Part shown: one piece after another, positions 46,190 to 57,260 of the stretch
Layout: each line of letters starts with the position of its first letter
Position numbering within the stretch: the first letter of the stretch is position 1
NCBI GenBank assembly: GCA_963082975.1
Contig: OY720347.1
Coordinates: 11,514,225-11,578,224 of the forward strand
DNA: 64,000 bases
Direction: 5' to 3'
From: Labia minor
Taxonomy: Eukaryota > Arthropoda > Insecta > Dermaptera > Spongiphoridae
Notes under the pieces: generated by a model
Database searches by the model: none
Told to the model about the DNA's origin: nothing
Seen by the model: the letters and a program-made list of their open reading frames with translations, nothing else
Translations under genes and position numbers: made by a program

Positions 46190-46794
46190 TTACTATCTCG
46201 CCATATTATTGCAATCATGAAAATTTTCGATGTCGAGATTTTAATATTTTTATACGTTTTAAAGGTTCCTGATTCAATTTCACTAAGGTTGAGAAAAGTG
46301 CCTGTGTGTATGTGTGTGTGTATGTATGTAGACAAGATTACGCAAAAACGGTTTGAGCTAAAATCATGAAATTTGGTTCATGGACATTATTCAAAATTTG
46401 TAGTTTTCTATCAACTTTTGAGAAATGTAGCTCAACCGGAAGAGGGTCTTTACCTATAACGTTTTGATTTTTTTTCCTCTAAAGTGACCGTAAAAATAAA
46501 GATATATATTTGATAGCTTTTCACATAATTAAAAATTGTATAAAACTTCTATATATAGAATTTGAACTTGATTGAATTGCTGAAAGTACCGGAATTAATT
46601 TTTTCACATTGCAAATCACGCTCCAACACATTTAGTGGTGCCATCAACAAAGAGCCAAACATGCGCTGGTTTAATAAATATTATTTATTAATTTTAATTT
46701 ATAATTTATAATTAATTAAATTTAATTTAAATATAATATATGTTATTTAATCCAATTTAAATTGCGAGATAGTCGAGTGGAGACACTCCAGCTT
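46190..46794 (+). mobile_element. H1 Helentron-like element, full length
   Basis: 5' TTACTATCTCGCCATATTAT, microsatellite GTGTGTATGTGTGTGTGTAT, ACGGTTTGAGCTAAAATCAT, CTCAACCGGAAGAGGGTC, AAGTACCGGAATTAATTTT, GCCATCAACAAAGAGCCAAA, and the 3' end GCGAGATAGTCGAGTGGAGA then CACTCCAGCTT. A good reference copy in the plus orientation, about 605 bp. It has no coding capacity. Confidence 0.93.
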
Positions 46795-47085
46795 ACTTTA
46801 ATTTGGCATTTATAATAAAAATAAACGATATAAAAAATTAATATCTACTTATATTTTAGAAGATTTTCAATAAAATTTTATAAACATGTTTTTAGCCCAA
46901 AAGATGAAGGATTAAACGCTAACAATATTTCCAACACATAGAAGGGAGAGAAAGAGAGGGAGAAATTCATTGATTTAAGTACATATCTACGTATCCTGTT
47001 AATAAATATTCATTAATTCTACATCAATAATAATAAAAAAATATCCCTACTAAGTGAGAAAGTGAGGAATAAAACTAATATTGGC
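46795..47085. other. AT-rich sequence with short GA run
   Basis: GAGAGAAAGAGAGGGAGA near 46946-46964; nothing else. Confidence 0.5.
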
Positions 47086-47089
47086 TAAT

Positions 47090-47300
47090 GATCATCTCGA
47101 TAAGTTTTGGTGTTGGATGTTCGTATATATTGGTGTGAGGGTGGGGGTGGGCTGCTTGGTTGGTAGCGTGCCATGCATTAACATATGTCCCATTTCAGCA
47201 GGGCAGTTGCCATGGCAACCGCAGGATTCAACATCATAATTAGAGAGATCCCGCCTGCCTCTGGCATATAAATACTTCTTTGGCCTGATAATCATTTCAC
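47090..47300. promoter_or_regulatory. GC-richer island with perfect palindromic X-box
   Basis: GTTGCCATGGCAAC at 47206-47219 is a perfect inverted repeat matching the RFX-type X-box (GTNRCC-N-RGYAAC). RFX factors bind such sites upstream of ciliary and other genes. About 50 bp downstream on the plus strand is CATATAAATACTTC, which could be a TATA box. A small minus frame (67 codons) overlaps, without recognised motif. That this is a working promoter or enhancer is inference. Confidence 0.4.
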
Positions 47301-47397
47301 CAGAGATAACATTTTGTAGCTAAAATTAACAAATCACAAATTAATAGAATAGAAATGGACACATCCTACCTCACGGGAATTATAATCATTAGTTAAA

Positions 47398-47399
<2 letters not shown>

Positions 47400-47430
<31 letters not shown>
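47400..47430 (+). repeat. (ATT)n microsatellite
   Basis: TTATTATTATTATTATT run. (TA)n follows at about 47553-47575, next to the M2 mariner. Confidence 0.9.
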
Positions 47431-47574
47431 ATAAAATAATTCAATTCTTCAATCTAGTAGAAAATTATTCATTACTAGTTTATTTTAAGTGATAAAATAT
47501 GAATTTCGAATAAGTATTTCTCTCTATTATATAGTAAGTTAGTTATCTAAACAATATATATATATATATATATA

Positions 47575-47982
47575 TACGATGGTGGGGTGAAAAGTTTCCG
47601 GCCTGAACAAAAAAACGATGTTTTTAAATTTTTTTTTTGCTTTATTTTTCAACATTCAAGATAGCTGAACATGTGCGAAATATTTTTCACAACCATTTGA
47701 ATATGGAAAGCTGTGTGCAACGTTGGCTAACGTTAGACCAAAAACTGCTTTGAAAAACCATTTCCAACGGCAATTTGGCGCTGTAGGCGTAATCCAAACG
47801 AATTTTTGCGTCGATTCATAACTGTTGATGATACTTAAATTTAATTAAATCAAAGCAAATTAATTAATTAAATTAATTAGAACACCGTTATGAGAAATGT
47901 ATCAGTGTTGATGAAGATTATGTTGAAAAATATAGCAAAAAAAAAAATTTGAAAAACATCGTTTTTCTTGGCCACCCTCGTA
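47575..47982 (+). mobile_element. mariner family M2, internally deleted
   Basis: Left end TACGATGGTGGGGTGAAAAG, TTTCCGGCCTGAAC and AAAACGATG. The right end keeps AACATCGTTTTTCTTGGCC and ACCCTCGTA but lacks the middle of its terminal repeat. About 408 bp. It sits directly at a (TA)n tract. Confidence 0.88.
47640..47945 (+). pseudogene. mariner M2 transposase remnant
   Basis: Readable in several frames: IAEHVRNIFHNHLNMESCVQ-like N-terminal helix-turn-helix region, then in another frame RNPNEFLRRFITVDDT, which contains the first catalytic Asp (usual motif VDETW). The piece ends with a C-terminal KCISVDEDYVEKYS. The central catalytic part between these is deleted. Confidence 0.85.
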
Positions 47983-48114
47983 TATACATACATACAATAA
48001 TATTATTATATATATGTATATGTAATTATGACACATATAAATTATTTAATGAATTAACATTGTAAAATGTTTTGTATTTACTTGTGGATGAAATTTATAA
48101 AATATTTATAAATA

Positions 48115-48305
48115 TTTCACTTAAAATATAGTAGTAATTAATAATTGAATAATTAAACTAAAAATAAAAACCAGGATAATATAATTTAGTCATTTTAATT
48201 CAAGTTTTAAAAATATTTTTTTATATATATATGTGGTATATGTTGTTGGAAATTAATTTATTTCAAATCGTCGGTCGGTTCTGTGCCTGGCCACATCTCA
48301 TCATT
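48115..48305 (+). mobile_element. H2 3' half
   Basis: CACTTAAAATATAGTAGTAA, TTAATTCAAGTTTTAAAAAT, then ATCGTCGGTCGGTTCTGTGC and CTGGCCACATCTCA. Confidence 0.87.
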
Positions 48306-48451
48306 AAAAAATAATTTTTATTCTTTTCTTAAATATATTAATTAATTAAATATATTTATCATTTTCTCCTCTTCTCTGCTCTTACAAAAACATACAATCT
48401 TTTTATAAATTTTATAAAATCAAATCACTATTTACTTGAGATTTTTATCCA

Positions 48452-48797
48452 TTTAGACGTGTACGGCTTGAAAGGCTCAACGGATATTGATAAAATCTGG
48501 GATATTTACTTAATGCATTAGTAGCATAAATTCATCAACATTTGGTGTATATCCTCAAACTGGAAGTGATATTTTATAAAGTAATAATTTTATATTCATT
48601 GTCGGAAATTTTACATTTAAAATATAATAGTAATTAATAATTGATTAATTAAACTAAAAAGAAAATCCAAAAGAATATAATTTAAACATTTTAATTTCAA
48701 GTTTTTTTTATACTTTATATATACTAGTATATAATGTAGTTTGGAAATTAATTAACTTCAAATCGTTGGTCGATTCTGTGCCTGGCCACTGTTAAAT
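48452..48797 (+). mobile_element. H2 right two thirds
   Basis: Starts in GACGTGTACGGCTTGAAAGG just after where the microsatellite should be, passes CATTGTCGGAAATTTTACAT, and ends ATCGTTGGTCGATTCTGTGC then CTGGCCACTG. The order matches 37170-37606. It is another neighbouring copy rather than part of 48115-48305. Confidence 0.85.
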
Positions 48798-48949
48798 TTT
48801 TATTGCAATCATCATATTTCTTTTGAATATCTAATTAATATCATTGTTTTGAATGATATTTATCAATATGATTTAAAAATCCACTCTTCCTTCCCCAACC
48901 CCATCAAAATTGTCATGACTTAAACTAACGACTATTTCTCTGGTCCATT

Positions 48950-49345
48950 TCTGAAAAGACACTTCTTTGGTCGGTGGCTGCCTCTCAGTCAGGAGCGCCA
49001 TTTTAAGTCAATAATACTCTTTGTTTAAAAGGGCGCTCGGTGATTGGCCGTTGCGCTTGTGTATGTGTGCCGTGAGTGACGTGGGCAGGGGGGAACCGGA
49101 GTCGGCGCTCTCTCTCTCTCTCTCTTTCTCTCTCTTCCACCCGATGGCTGTATCTCTACAGCATACGGATTGAGATGGATTGGGAGATAAATGGTTGGAA
49201 GGGAGTGGAGGGTGGAGGGGTGGGGATTGGAAAAAGGGAAGAGTCAAAGCCACCAAAGCATCGATCCTCTTCACCTTCACCATCCAAAAACACCCGAAAG
49301 TAATACAGATACACCGTCTCTGATTCTCTATCTCAATTTTATACA
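48950..49345. other. GC-richer unique island
   Basis: Unique block with (CT)n near 49109-49136, GGTCGGTGGCTGCCTCTCAG, GGAGCGCCATTTTAAG and a G-rich stretch near 49200-49235. Frames are open on both strands (plus 49076-49303, minus 49008-49346), so no coding strand can be chosen. Confidence 0.35.
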
Positions 49346-49485
49346 CTAAGGAAGAGAATTAGAGTTCACCAATTGTATCCCTTCAGCATTGGCCCTACTC
49401 GGTCTAAAATATGAAAATCATCACCCTCAACAGGAAATAATCCAATTCTCTATCAATATTTTTTTTATTTTTTTTTAAAAAAATA

Positions 49486-50100
49486 AGCTGGAGTGGCTCC
49501 ACTCAACCATCTCGCAATTTAAATTGGATTAAATAACATAATATATTATATTTAAATTAAATTTAATTAATTATAAATTATAAATTAAAATTAATAAATA
49601 ATATTTATTAAACAAGCGCATGTTTGGCTCTTTGTTGATGGCACCACGTCACGTGTTGGCGCGTGATATTTGCAGTGTTAAAAAATTAATACCGGTACTT
49701 TCAGCGATTCAATCAAACTGAAATTCTATATATAGCAGTTTTATACAATTTTTAATCATGTGAAAAACTATCACAAACATATATCTTGATTTTTATAGTC
49801 ACTTTAGAGGAAAAAAAAATCAAAACGTTGTAGGTAATGACCCTCTTCTGGTTGAGCTACATTTCTCAAAAGTTGATAGAAAACTACGAATTTTGAATAA
49901 TTCCCGTATACCAAATTTCATGATTCTAGCTCAAACCGTTTTTGCGTTATCTTGTCTACATACATACACACATACACACACACAGACATTTTTCTCAACC
50001 TTAGTGAAAATGATTCAGGAACCTTCAAAACGTATAAAAACATCAAAATCTCAACATCGAAAATTTTCGTGATCGCAATACTATCTCTGGCGAGATAGTA
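49486..50100 (-). mobile_element. H1 Helentron-like element, full length
   Basis: Complete from AGCTGGAGTGGCTCCACTCA (hairpin GAGTG-GCTC-CACTC on plus) to ACTATCTCTGGCGAGATAGT. All internal blocks and the CATACACACATACACACACA microsatellite are present. A good reference copy in the minus orientation, 615 bp. Confidence 0.94.
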
Positions 50101-50287
50101 AATAAAACTTAAAGCTGAAACTTTATTTCATTAAATTTTAAATTTTTTTATTATATTATAATTGAAAATTTAATATAATAATACAAATAGATTATATATT
50201 ATCATTTTATAAAAAATTATTTTTCAATTTAAAATTATTTAATGTGAAGTGGGTTAGATTTTTGTAAGTTTGATTTATAACGTAAGA

Positions 50288-50790
50288 TTAAGTATCTGGT
50301 TCACTGAGCCACCACTCGGTACTTTAATAAAATTAATCCTTATGAACTATGAATATTTAAGATTAAGATTATTATTTAATATAAATAAACGACAAATAAT
50401 TTAAAAGAACATAAATTAAGAAAAAAATAATCATAAAACATATAGCCCTTATTAATGCACCGAAAGACAAAAATGTATGGCCTGTGCATGTAACATAATA
50501 TATATTTCTTATTTTGATTACAAAATATTATTTTATTTACAATATTTGTATTTAAGGAAGCCGGCGGCTTATTTTATTATTAAAATTTCTATTTTAAATT
50601 ATGAAAAAATTAACAAAAATGATTTTTCCCGAGGCTGAAACCAATACAGATCGATTTTTCTTTATGAAAATTATCTATGGAGTGAATTTCAAAAAAAAAA
50701 AAAAATACTTGTAGCGGTTTAATATTTCAAAAAAACAAATATATACTACCATATATACAATTATTGCTAGTATAAGATAAGATATATCTT
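50288..50790 (+). repeat. R3 interspersed repeat
   Basis: From ATCTGGTTCACTGAGCCACC through TTTAAAAGAACATAAATTAA, GGCTGAAACCAATACAGATC and AGTGAATTTCAAAAA to ATTGCTAGTATAAGATAAGA. Subtype as at 9588. Confidence 0.82.
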
Positions 50791-51049
50791 TAATTTGTTG
50801 TATACACACATTTTATTAACATTTATAATATAAAAATAAATATTTTTTTTGTATTTATACTAATTAAACAATAATAATAGTACTAATAATATATTGTAAC
50901 TTGTAACTATTCTTTTATAATTTAAATATTATTTCTAACTAAAAATAAAGAAACAATTTTTAGAATTAAATATAATTCATAGTATCTTTTTTTCAATGAT
51001 TATTTTTGAATATATAATATTCTCTTACATCTTTAAATTATTTGTTCAT

Positions 51050-51570
51050 TGATTTTTAAAAAGGCATATGTGTGGGCGTGTGAGAGTAGAAAATGGATGT
51101 TAACAACAAGAGATACAATATGTGCCTCACCCCCTTGTGAACATTCTCTCTGTTGCTGATGGTGGGGATGGTGGTGTTGCTGTTGTTGATTGGATTGACA
51201 TCGATTAGAATTAAATTCTGATCTGAATGAAAAGTCAACTTTTCACTAAATTCAATTTCAAGAGAAAAGCAAATCGGCTTAAAAACTTTACAACCCATTC
51301 ACCCACCCCATCTCCTATAAACATTCGTCTCTTTATATGTTATGTATATCTATGAAGGAACAGAAAGAGAGAGGGAGAGAGAATAATATAAATATACAAC
51401 ATAGGGTATCATACTAACGATCTTTACATTTAGAGGCAATCTATTGTATCCAAAAAGGGTTCAAGTTTTGATCAAAAGTTTTCAAAAGTAAAAGAGAGAG
51501 AGTGAGTGAATAAATGATTGAATGAATGAATGAATGGACCAACTTTACTCTCTTCATTTCGCCAAGTCTC
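51050..51570. other. Slightly GC-richer unique segment
   Basis: GGTGGGGATGGTGGTGTTGC near 51160, GA runs near 51366-51382 and 51494-51505, and a GAAT run near 51513-51535. No credible protein frame. Confidence 0.35.
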
Positions 51571-51641
51571 TTGGTTAGCTAGCTTTTAATATATAGATTA
51601 ATATAATATTTAAAATAAAGGTAAATTTGTTTACGAAACGA

Positions 51642-51888
51642 GAAGCTTCAGGGATTTGGATGAAGCTTTGCCAGTGGATTCCTTTTTTAATTCCAAAGAA
51701 ACTTTCTTTATGCAATATTTCTAGGTAGTTTCTATTTTAAGAGATAAAAATTATTAAAATTTGCATATAAATCCAGTTTATCTCGTAAACTATAAGAAAC
51801 CGAGAAATATTGCATTTGCAAGGAAAGTTTCTTTGGAATTAAAAAAGGAATCCATTGGTAAAATTTCATCAAAATCCCTGAACCTCCC
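51642..51888. mobile_element. Palindromic miniature element (~247 bp)
   Basis: The left arm CAGGGATTTGGATGAAGCTT, then GGATTCCTTTTTTAATTCCA and AAGAAACTTTC, mirrors the right arm GAAAGTTTCTTTGGAATTAA, AAAAGGAATCCATTGG and CATCAAAATCCCTG. The arms are about 65 bp with an AT-rich middle. Its arm sequence is related to the tandem repeat at 41570-41976. Confidence 0.85.
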
Positions 51889-52557
51889 CTTTTTTTAACA
51901 ATTAGCAAAATAAATCATTAATATTAAGTATATTAATTTATAATAAAAATAATTATTTATTTATTTATTTTTTTAAAAGTAAATTTATTTTATTGTTGTT
52001 AAATTTTAATAAAAATTTAAATTTTTAAATATACGAGTATTTACAAGTATAAAAATAAAAATAATTTAATTCAAATAAAACTTCTTTTTATTTACATAAT
52101 ATTATAAAAGTAGATTTAGGAAAAATAGAACAGTTATTTAGATGAAAGAATTGCAAGTGGTTGTACAACGCAATGGGTGGCGGAAGAAGACAACTCAACC
52201 GTGTTTGCTAGCATAAAAACTAATTAATACAAATTTAAAAGAATTAATGTTTTTTTTTACGAGCAAGTCAGGTAGGAGAGATGAGATCCGAAAACATGGA
52301 TCATAAACGTTTGGATGAATCGTAAATTTGTAAATGTAAATAACCTAAATTCTACTTTAAATATTTTTTTTACATGCTTTTATTTAGCTTACACCCGTTT
52401 TCGTGTCGTCAAATCTTGCAACGTTAATTTGACCCACTTCCCAATGGCCGAATGAGCTGAAATATCGCATACATATGTAACTCCAATTACAATCCAATAT
52501 TCTGATTCAACTTAGGTCATAGGTGATCTAGGAGGTATTATATTTATCAATTAATAA

Positions 52558-52652
52558 TTACATATTGAATAATATTGATACAAAATAGTAAGTGCATATT
52601 GCATAATATTGAAAAATAGTAAGTATATATTGAATAATATTGAAAAATCGAA
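52558..52652 (+). repeat. Tandem repeat, ~32-bp unit, three copies
   Basis: Units CATATTGAATAATATTGA..AAATAGTAAGT repeat three times with small changes. Confidence 0.85.
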
Positions 52653-52766
52653 ATTAAATATTAATATAATATTAATTTAAATCATGTTTAATTAATTATT
52701 TTGTAAAAATATTTTTTAATTTAAATTTGTTTTTGAAAAGATATATGTATATATAAACAAATAATC

Positions 52767-52767
<1 letters not shown>

Positions 52768-52798
<31 letters not shown>

Positions 52799-52799
52799 G
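52768..52799 (+). repeat. (AAT)n microsatellite
   Basis: AATAATAATAATAAT run. Confidence 0.95.
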
Positions 52800-52921
52800 T
52801 CAACCCCCTATACCACCGATTTGATATATAGTTCTTTGAGGTGAAGAATCGACTTGAATTAGATTCTTTCAGCATTCACACTATAACCTGAAATAAAAAA
52901 CCGGGCGAAATTTCTATCAAG

Positions 52922-53365
52922 ACTAAAAATTAGGAAATCAAAAAAATATAAAAAAAAAAACTTTTTAAAAACACGCTTTTATTTAAAAACACACTAAAAA
53001 GGAGAAAATAATTTCTCCACACACACCATAATTTCCTTACAATTAATCATATCTAAAAAATGAAATTATGGGCACCAAACATGAAGGAAAAAACGTAAAT
53101 TCTACTTCAAATAGACATAGTTATCAATTATAGTAGAAAAGGAACAAACAAACAGAAAGGATTGTGGATATACAAAGAAATGTCCTTCGTATTCTTTTCC
53201 TTTTTCTACATGTTTGGTGTCCACGCTTTCATTTTTTAGATATGATTAATTGTAAGGAAATCGTAGTGTGTGTGGAGAAATTATTTTCTCCTTTTTAGTG
53301 CAAATAAAAGCGTGTTTTTAAAAAGTATTTTTTTTATATTTTTTTTATTTCCTAATTTTTTTATC
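52922..53365. mobile_element. Large foldback element (~440 bp)
   Basis: Arms of about 160 bp are inverted. On the left are ATTAGGAAATCAAAAAAATA, CACTAAAAAGGAGAAAATAA, TTTCTCCACACACACC, TCCTTACAATTAATCATATC and CACCAAACATG. On the right are CATGTTTGGTGTCC, GATATGATTAATTGTAAGGA, GTGTGTGTGGAGAAATTATT and TTCTCCTTTTTAGTG. The loop between is about 110 bp. No coding frame and no confident target duplication. Confidence 0.88.
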
Positions 53366-53579
53366 ATCTCATGAAAATCTTAAAGTGAAGATAGATTTCT
53401 AGATATTTTCTTTATTTTTCCCTCCCTCTTAGTTCAATTTCATTTTATCTCATTAATGTCGATTTATGTACTCTTATTATTCTTTTTATTTTATTTTATT
53501 TTTTTATTTTTTTTTTATTATAAAAATATAACTATCCACAAATGTTAAACTAAAAAAGTGGAATAAATTTAATTAGACG

Positions 53580-54130
53580 TTAGGCTGGTTGGTTCGAGTA
53601 TTTATTGGCATCCACTGCGATTTCTATTCAAATGTCAACCAATAGTGGGGTTATATGCTAATCCGAAACAATTTACTCTCCTGAGAATAGTAGACATATA
53701 CCTACCTACCTACCAACCAACCAACCTCTCCCCCCTCCCCTATCTACGTAGCATAAAACACAACCGAATTGAACAGATACATACATAGAAGAGGTGGAGG
53801 AGGAGGGATGGGGCACTAAACAAGCCGTCAACATCATTGAACTTGATAACGGTGAGCAAACGAAAAGGTCGTCTGTCATTTTGCGCTTTCCATAAATCTT
53901 CGGGAGGCGTCGGACGAATCAGCAGCCGCCAACCCGTCCGATTAATGAATGCATCCGTCGCTGACACCTTCCACTTTCCACGTTCACGTCTTTTTCCAAT
54001 TGATGAGTAAATAGACAGACCTATCATCTCCGGAACAAGTGCCCACTGTCATTTGACTAAACAAATTGAGCCAAGGGTGTGTGCTTGTATGTTCACCAGA
54101 CACTCAAACATAACCAACAGCTGAAACAAT
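53580..54130. other. GC-richer unique island
   Basis: About 53860-54030 is close to balanced base composition, e.g. GGGAGGCGTCGGACGAATCA and CCAACCCGTCCGATTAATGA followed by ATGCATCC. CCTACCTACCTACCAACCAA lies near 53702-53725. A minus frame of 95 codons spans 53740-54027 without recognised motif. Homeodomain/POU-like TTAATGAATGCAT is visible. It could be a conserved non-coding element or an exon; composition alone cannot tell. Confidence 0.35.
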
Positions 54131-54302
54131 ATTATATATCTTTAGGAAATGGTTAATATATATGAAATATACTCTATTAAAAGTAAATTCAATATATTTG
54201 TAATAAATAAATAAATAAATAAATTCAAAAACGAATTAAAAAAATTTTAAATTCAATTATTAATACTATTTGAAATGATTGAAATATAAATAATAAATAG
54301 AT

Positions 54303-54440
54303 CAGTGATTCTCAATCTTTTTTTTTACCGCGGCACACTTTTAACGGTTTAAAAATTTGGCGGAACACAAAGAAAAAGATAAGTGTAAAAGTTTACCATA
54401 TTGAAAAAAAGTGATCTCAAAAACGGTTTTCCTTTTTTTA
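54303..54440 (-). mobile_element. hAT-like miniature element, truncated
   Basis: CAGTGATTCTCAATC, CGCGGCACACTTTTAACGGT and TAAAAATTTGGCGG mirror the 19742-19881 element in reverse. The other terminal repeat is missing. Related debris (GGCACACTT) continues to about 54510. Confidence 0.75.
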
Positions 54441-54999
54441 GAACCATATTGAAAAAATTTAGAAAAAAAGTCGGATATGTTTAAGAGCCTCGTAATCGGC
54501 ACACTTATTAAATTTAAATTTCTCAAATAATCAAATATAATTTAAGAAATATTTTTTAATTATGAAGATAGATCAATAAGTCGGTGACTTTTTGAATTTC
54601 CCGTCTCTTAAATGAAATGGCAAAGCTGCTCCTGTCAACAAGTAACTATTAGCTGACTTCTGTCGAAATTTGAACCAGCTGGGTCTTTTAGGTTTTGTTT
54701 GACATCCATAAATAACAAACTACCTCGTAAGTAAATAAGATTAAGATTAAGATTATATTTTCAAAAGATTTCTCCTTCCTCATTCTCAATCTTCAATTAG
54801 TTTTTTTTTAATTTTCAAGCAAATTATAATTATTATTAATATTTAAATAAATAAATAATTAATTTAAAATTATTATTTGGAATTAGATGATGAAACGTCA
54901 ATTATAAAAACATAACATAAATGTTGGGAATCATCAATCAAAATAATAATAAACAATAATAATATGTTTATTAAAACTTTTGTGATTTGTATAATAACT

Positions 55000-55736
55000 A
55001 AAGGGATTTTTATTAAAGCACCACATATTTGTATAATTTGTTTATTTAGTTAAATAAATGTACAACGTTTCGACACTTGAGACGGAGCAAGCATACGGTA
55101 CTTGATAACAACTGCAGAATAAGCAACCGAAACGTTATACATTTATTTAACTAAATAAAAAAAGCTGGAGTGTCTCCACTCGACTATCTCGCAAATTAGA
55201 ATTGGATTAATTAACATATATTATATTTAAAATAAATTTAATTAATTATAAATTATAATTAATAAATAATATTTATTAAATCAGCGCGAGAGATTTGCAT
55301 TGTTAAAAAATTAATTCTGGTACTTTTTTGCGATTCAATCAAGCTGCAATTCTATATATAGAAGTTTTATACAATTTTTAATCATGTGAAAAACTATCAA
55401 ACATATATCTTTATTTTTACGGTCACTTTAGAGGAAAAAAAATCAAAACATTGTAAGTAAAGACCCTCTTCCGGTTGAGTTACATTTCTCAAAAGTAGAA
55501 AACTACGAATTTTGAATAATGCCCGTATACCAAATTTCATGATTCTAGCTCAAACTGTTTTTGCGTAATCTTGTTTACATACATACACACATACACACTC
55601 ACACACACAGACAGACATTTTTCTCAACCTTAGTGAAAACCTGAAAGGAACCTTCAAAACGTATAAAAACATCAACATTTTCTGGTGAGATACTAAAAAT
55701 TATATAAATATGTGATGTTTTAATAAAAATCCCTTT
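55000..55736. mobile_element. Miniature element P, palindromic, interrupted by H1
   Basis: The left end AAAGGGATTTTTATTAAAGC, then ACCACATATTTG, GTTTATTTAGTTAAATAAAT and GTACAACGTTTCG, is mirrored by CGAAACGTTATACATTTATT, TAACTAAATAAA, then, after the H1 insert, ATATAAATATGTGATG and TTTTAATAAAAATCCCTTT. Without H1 it would be about 205 bp. The palindrome predicts the empty-site sequence. Confidence 0.88.
55163..55693 (-). mobile_element. H1 Helentron-like element nested in P
   Basis: From AGCTGGAGTGTCTCCACTCG to CATTTTCTGGTGAGATACT. The 5' end has a deletion in the ATCGAAAATTTTCG..ACTATC part. The hairpin GAGTG-TCTC-CACTC is intact. The host palindrome shows it entered an A run. Confidence 0.92.
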
Positions 55737-56480
55737 AATAAAAATAACAAATCATAATTATGATAAAAAAGTTTACAGTTTCGATTATATCCCGACAAAT
55801 TCATTTAGAATTTGTTATAAAGAGGGTTCCCATCCCTTTAATGCTATCTAAAATGTTTTACCACTCTGTTTAACCTGACTGATAGATAGTGTGGTAGGGG
55901 AGGGGGATTGGTGTCTCTTTGGTAGCTTGGCAAACAATTTGATTCCAATCAGGACTTTAATTGATATTGTCTTTAAAATGATCGTGAAATCAAACTCTTT
56001 TAAAGACATTCGATTCAATTTTTACCTTCCTCTATTCATGTTTAGCTTAATGGTCACAAATCAAATTTAATGCCGATTCTTCTATAAATTTTATTTAATT
56101 TAATAATCATATACAATATTTTTTTAAAGAAAAAATCTTTGTTTTTTTTTTTTGATAAAATTCAATGAATAAAAATATAATCTTCATTTAAAGGAAAATC
56201 TTTTATAAAACCAATTTGTCTATAAGTAATTCCTTTTTTAAAAGCTTTTTATTAAGTTAACTTTTTTTTGTCTGTAATGTTAATAATTTATAATTGGATT
56301 TTAACCCACTTCTAGTTGAGCGATTTTGCTTAAAAAGTATATTGAAAGTCGATGACACTACAATAATCAAAAAGAAATATTTTGAATTTTTCAAAAATAC
56401 GGATTTTTAAAATTTGTGATTTAAACTGATTGATATTAATACAATGTTATATTTCTATTTCTATTTACAATTTTTTTATA
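55737..56480. other. AT-rich unique sequence
   Basis: No supported feature. Confidence 0.5.
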
Positions 56481-56504
56481 TTTTTTAAGTATTTTCTTTA
56501 CAAA

Positions 56505-56660
56505 TGTTCTTGTTTTGTTGTGTGATTCCGACAAGAACTCATAGTACACGGCAGTATGCCGATGGCTTAATAAGCCACTTGCATAATCAATGTCATCTAG
56601 AAAAGGCCTAGAAACTTCGCGAAGAATCTAATATATGTTCGAGAATAACAAATTGAAATT
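56505..56660. other. Short GC-richer unique patch
   Basis: A plus frame reads CCVIPTRTHSTRQYADGLIS then HLHNQCHLEKA before a stop, in an otherwise AT-rich area. It might be a relic of a coding sequence. No family was recognised. Confidence 0.2.
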
Positions 56661-57140
56661 GTAGTCAATATTCCAATGTTTTACATCTGGCAAGCAACAA
56701 TACAATAATTAAAAAAAAAATAAAATAAAAACTTGAAAATAAATTATTAAAAACAAAACTATTTAATATACACGCTTTATAATAAAAAATACCCTAAAAA
56801 ATAGAAAATAAAATATCAATTAAACCTTGAATATTATCCTTTACATATGCTGAATAAAAAAGCGTAGGCGCATATGAACATAAGTAGTAGGTAAATTTAA
56901 TATTTTTTTTTTGTTAGTTTTAATTAATATTATATTTTTTATTTTTAAGGCATTTTTTATTAAAAAGTGTTTATATTAAAAAGTTTTTTTATTAATTTTT
57001 CCTAAATATATTTTCTCATTATTTACAATAATATTATTTTATATTAAAATGTACCAGAAATTCGTTATTCTTATTGATTGGTAAATTTTTAAACATTTCT
57101 TTTTTTTTTGATATTTTCAAATTATTTAATAGGCGTATAA

Positions 57141-57260
57141 TTATTGACAAATTTCAATAGAAAAGTATTTTCCTTCGATGATTCTTTCGACCTCACTCTT
57201 GAAAGTAAAGGTCTTTAGGATGTAATCCATTTTGTGGTTTTGTCCAAAACATTCCATCAT
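57141..57260 (-). pseudogene. Possible coding relic A, unassigned
   Basis: A minus-strand frame of 39 codons reads MMECFGQNHKMDYILKTFTF then KSEVERIIEGKYFSIEICQ. It is too short for a gene but well balanced in composition. It resembles the segment at 57755-58000 (NHKMDYILKTF vs HHHLDYILVNF; ERIIEGKYF vs CKIIDNGYL). That suggests two diverged copies of one coding sequence. The family is unknown. Confidence 0.25.

Noticed and set aside
49008..49346. 112-codon minus-strand frame as an exon
   Set aside because: The opposite strand is also open over most of it and the frame contains an RERERES run from the CT repeat; no recognisable domain.
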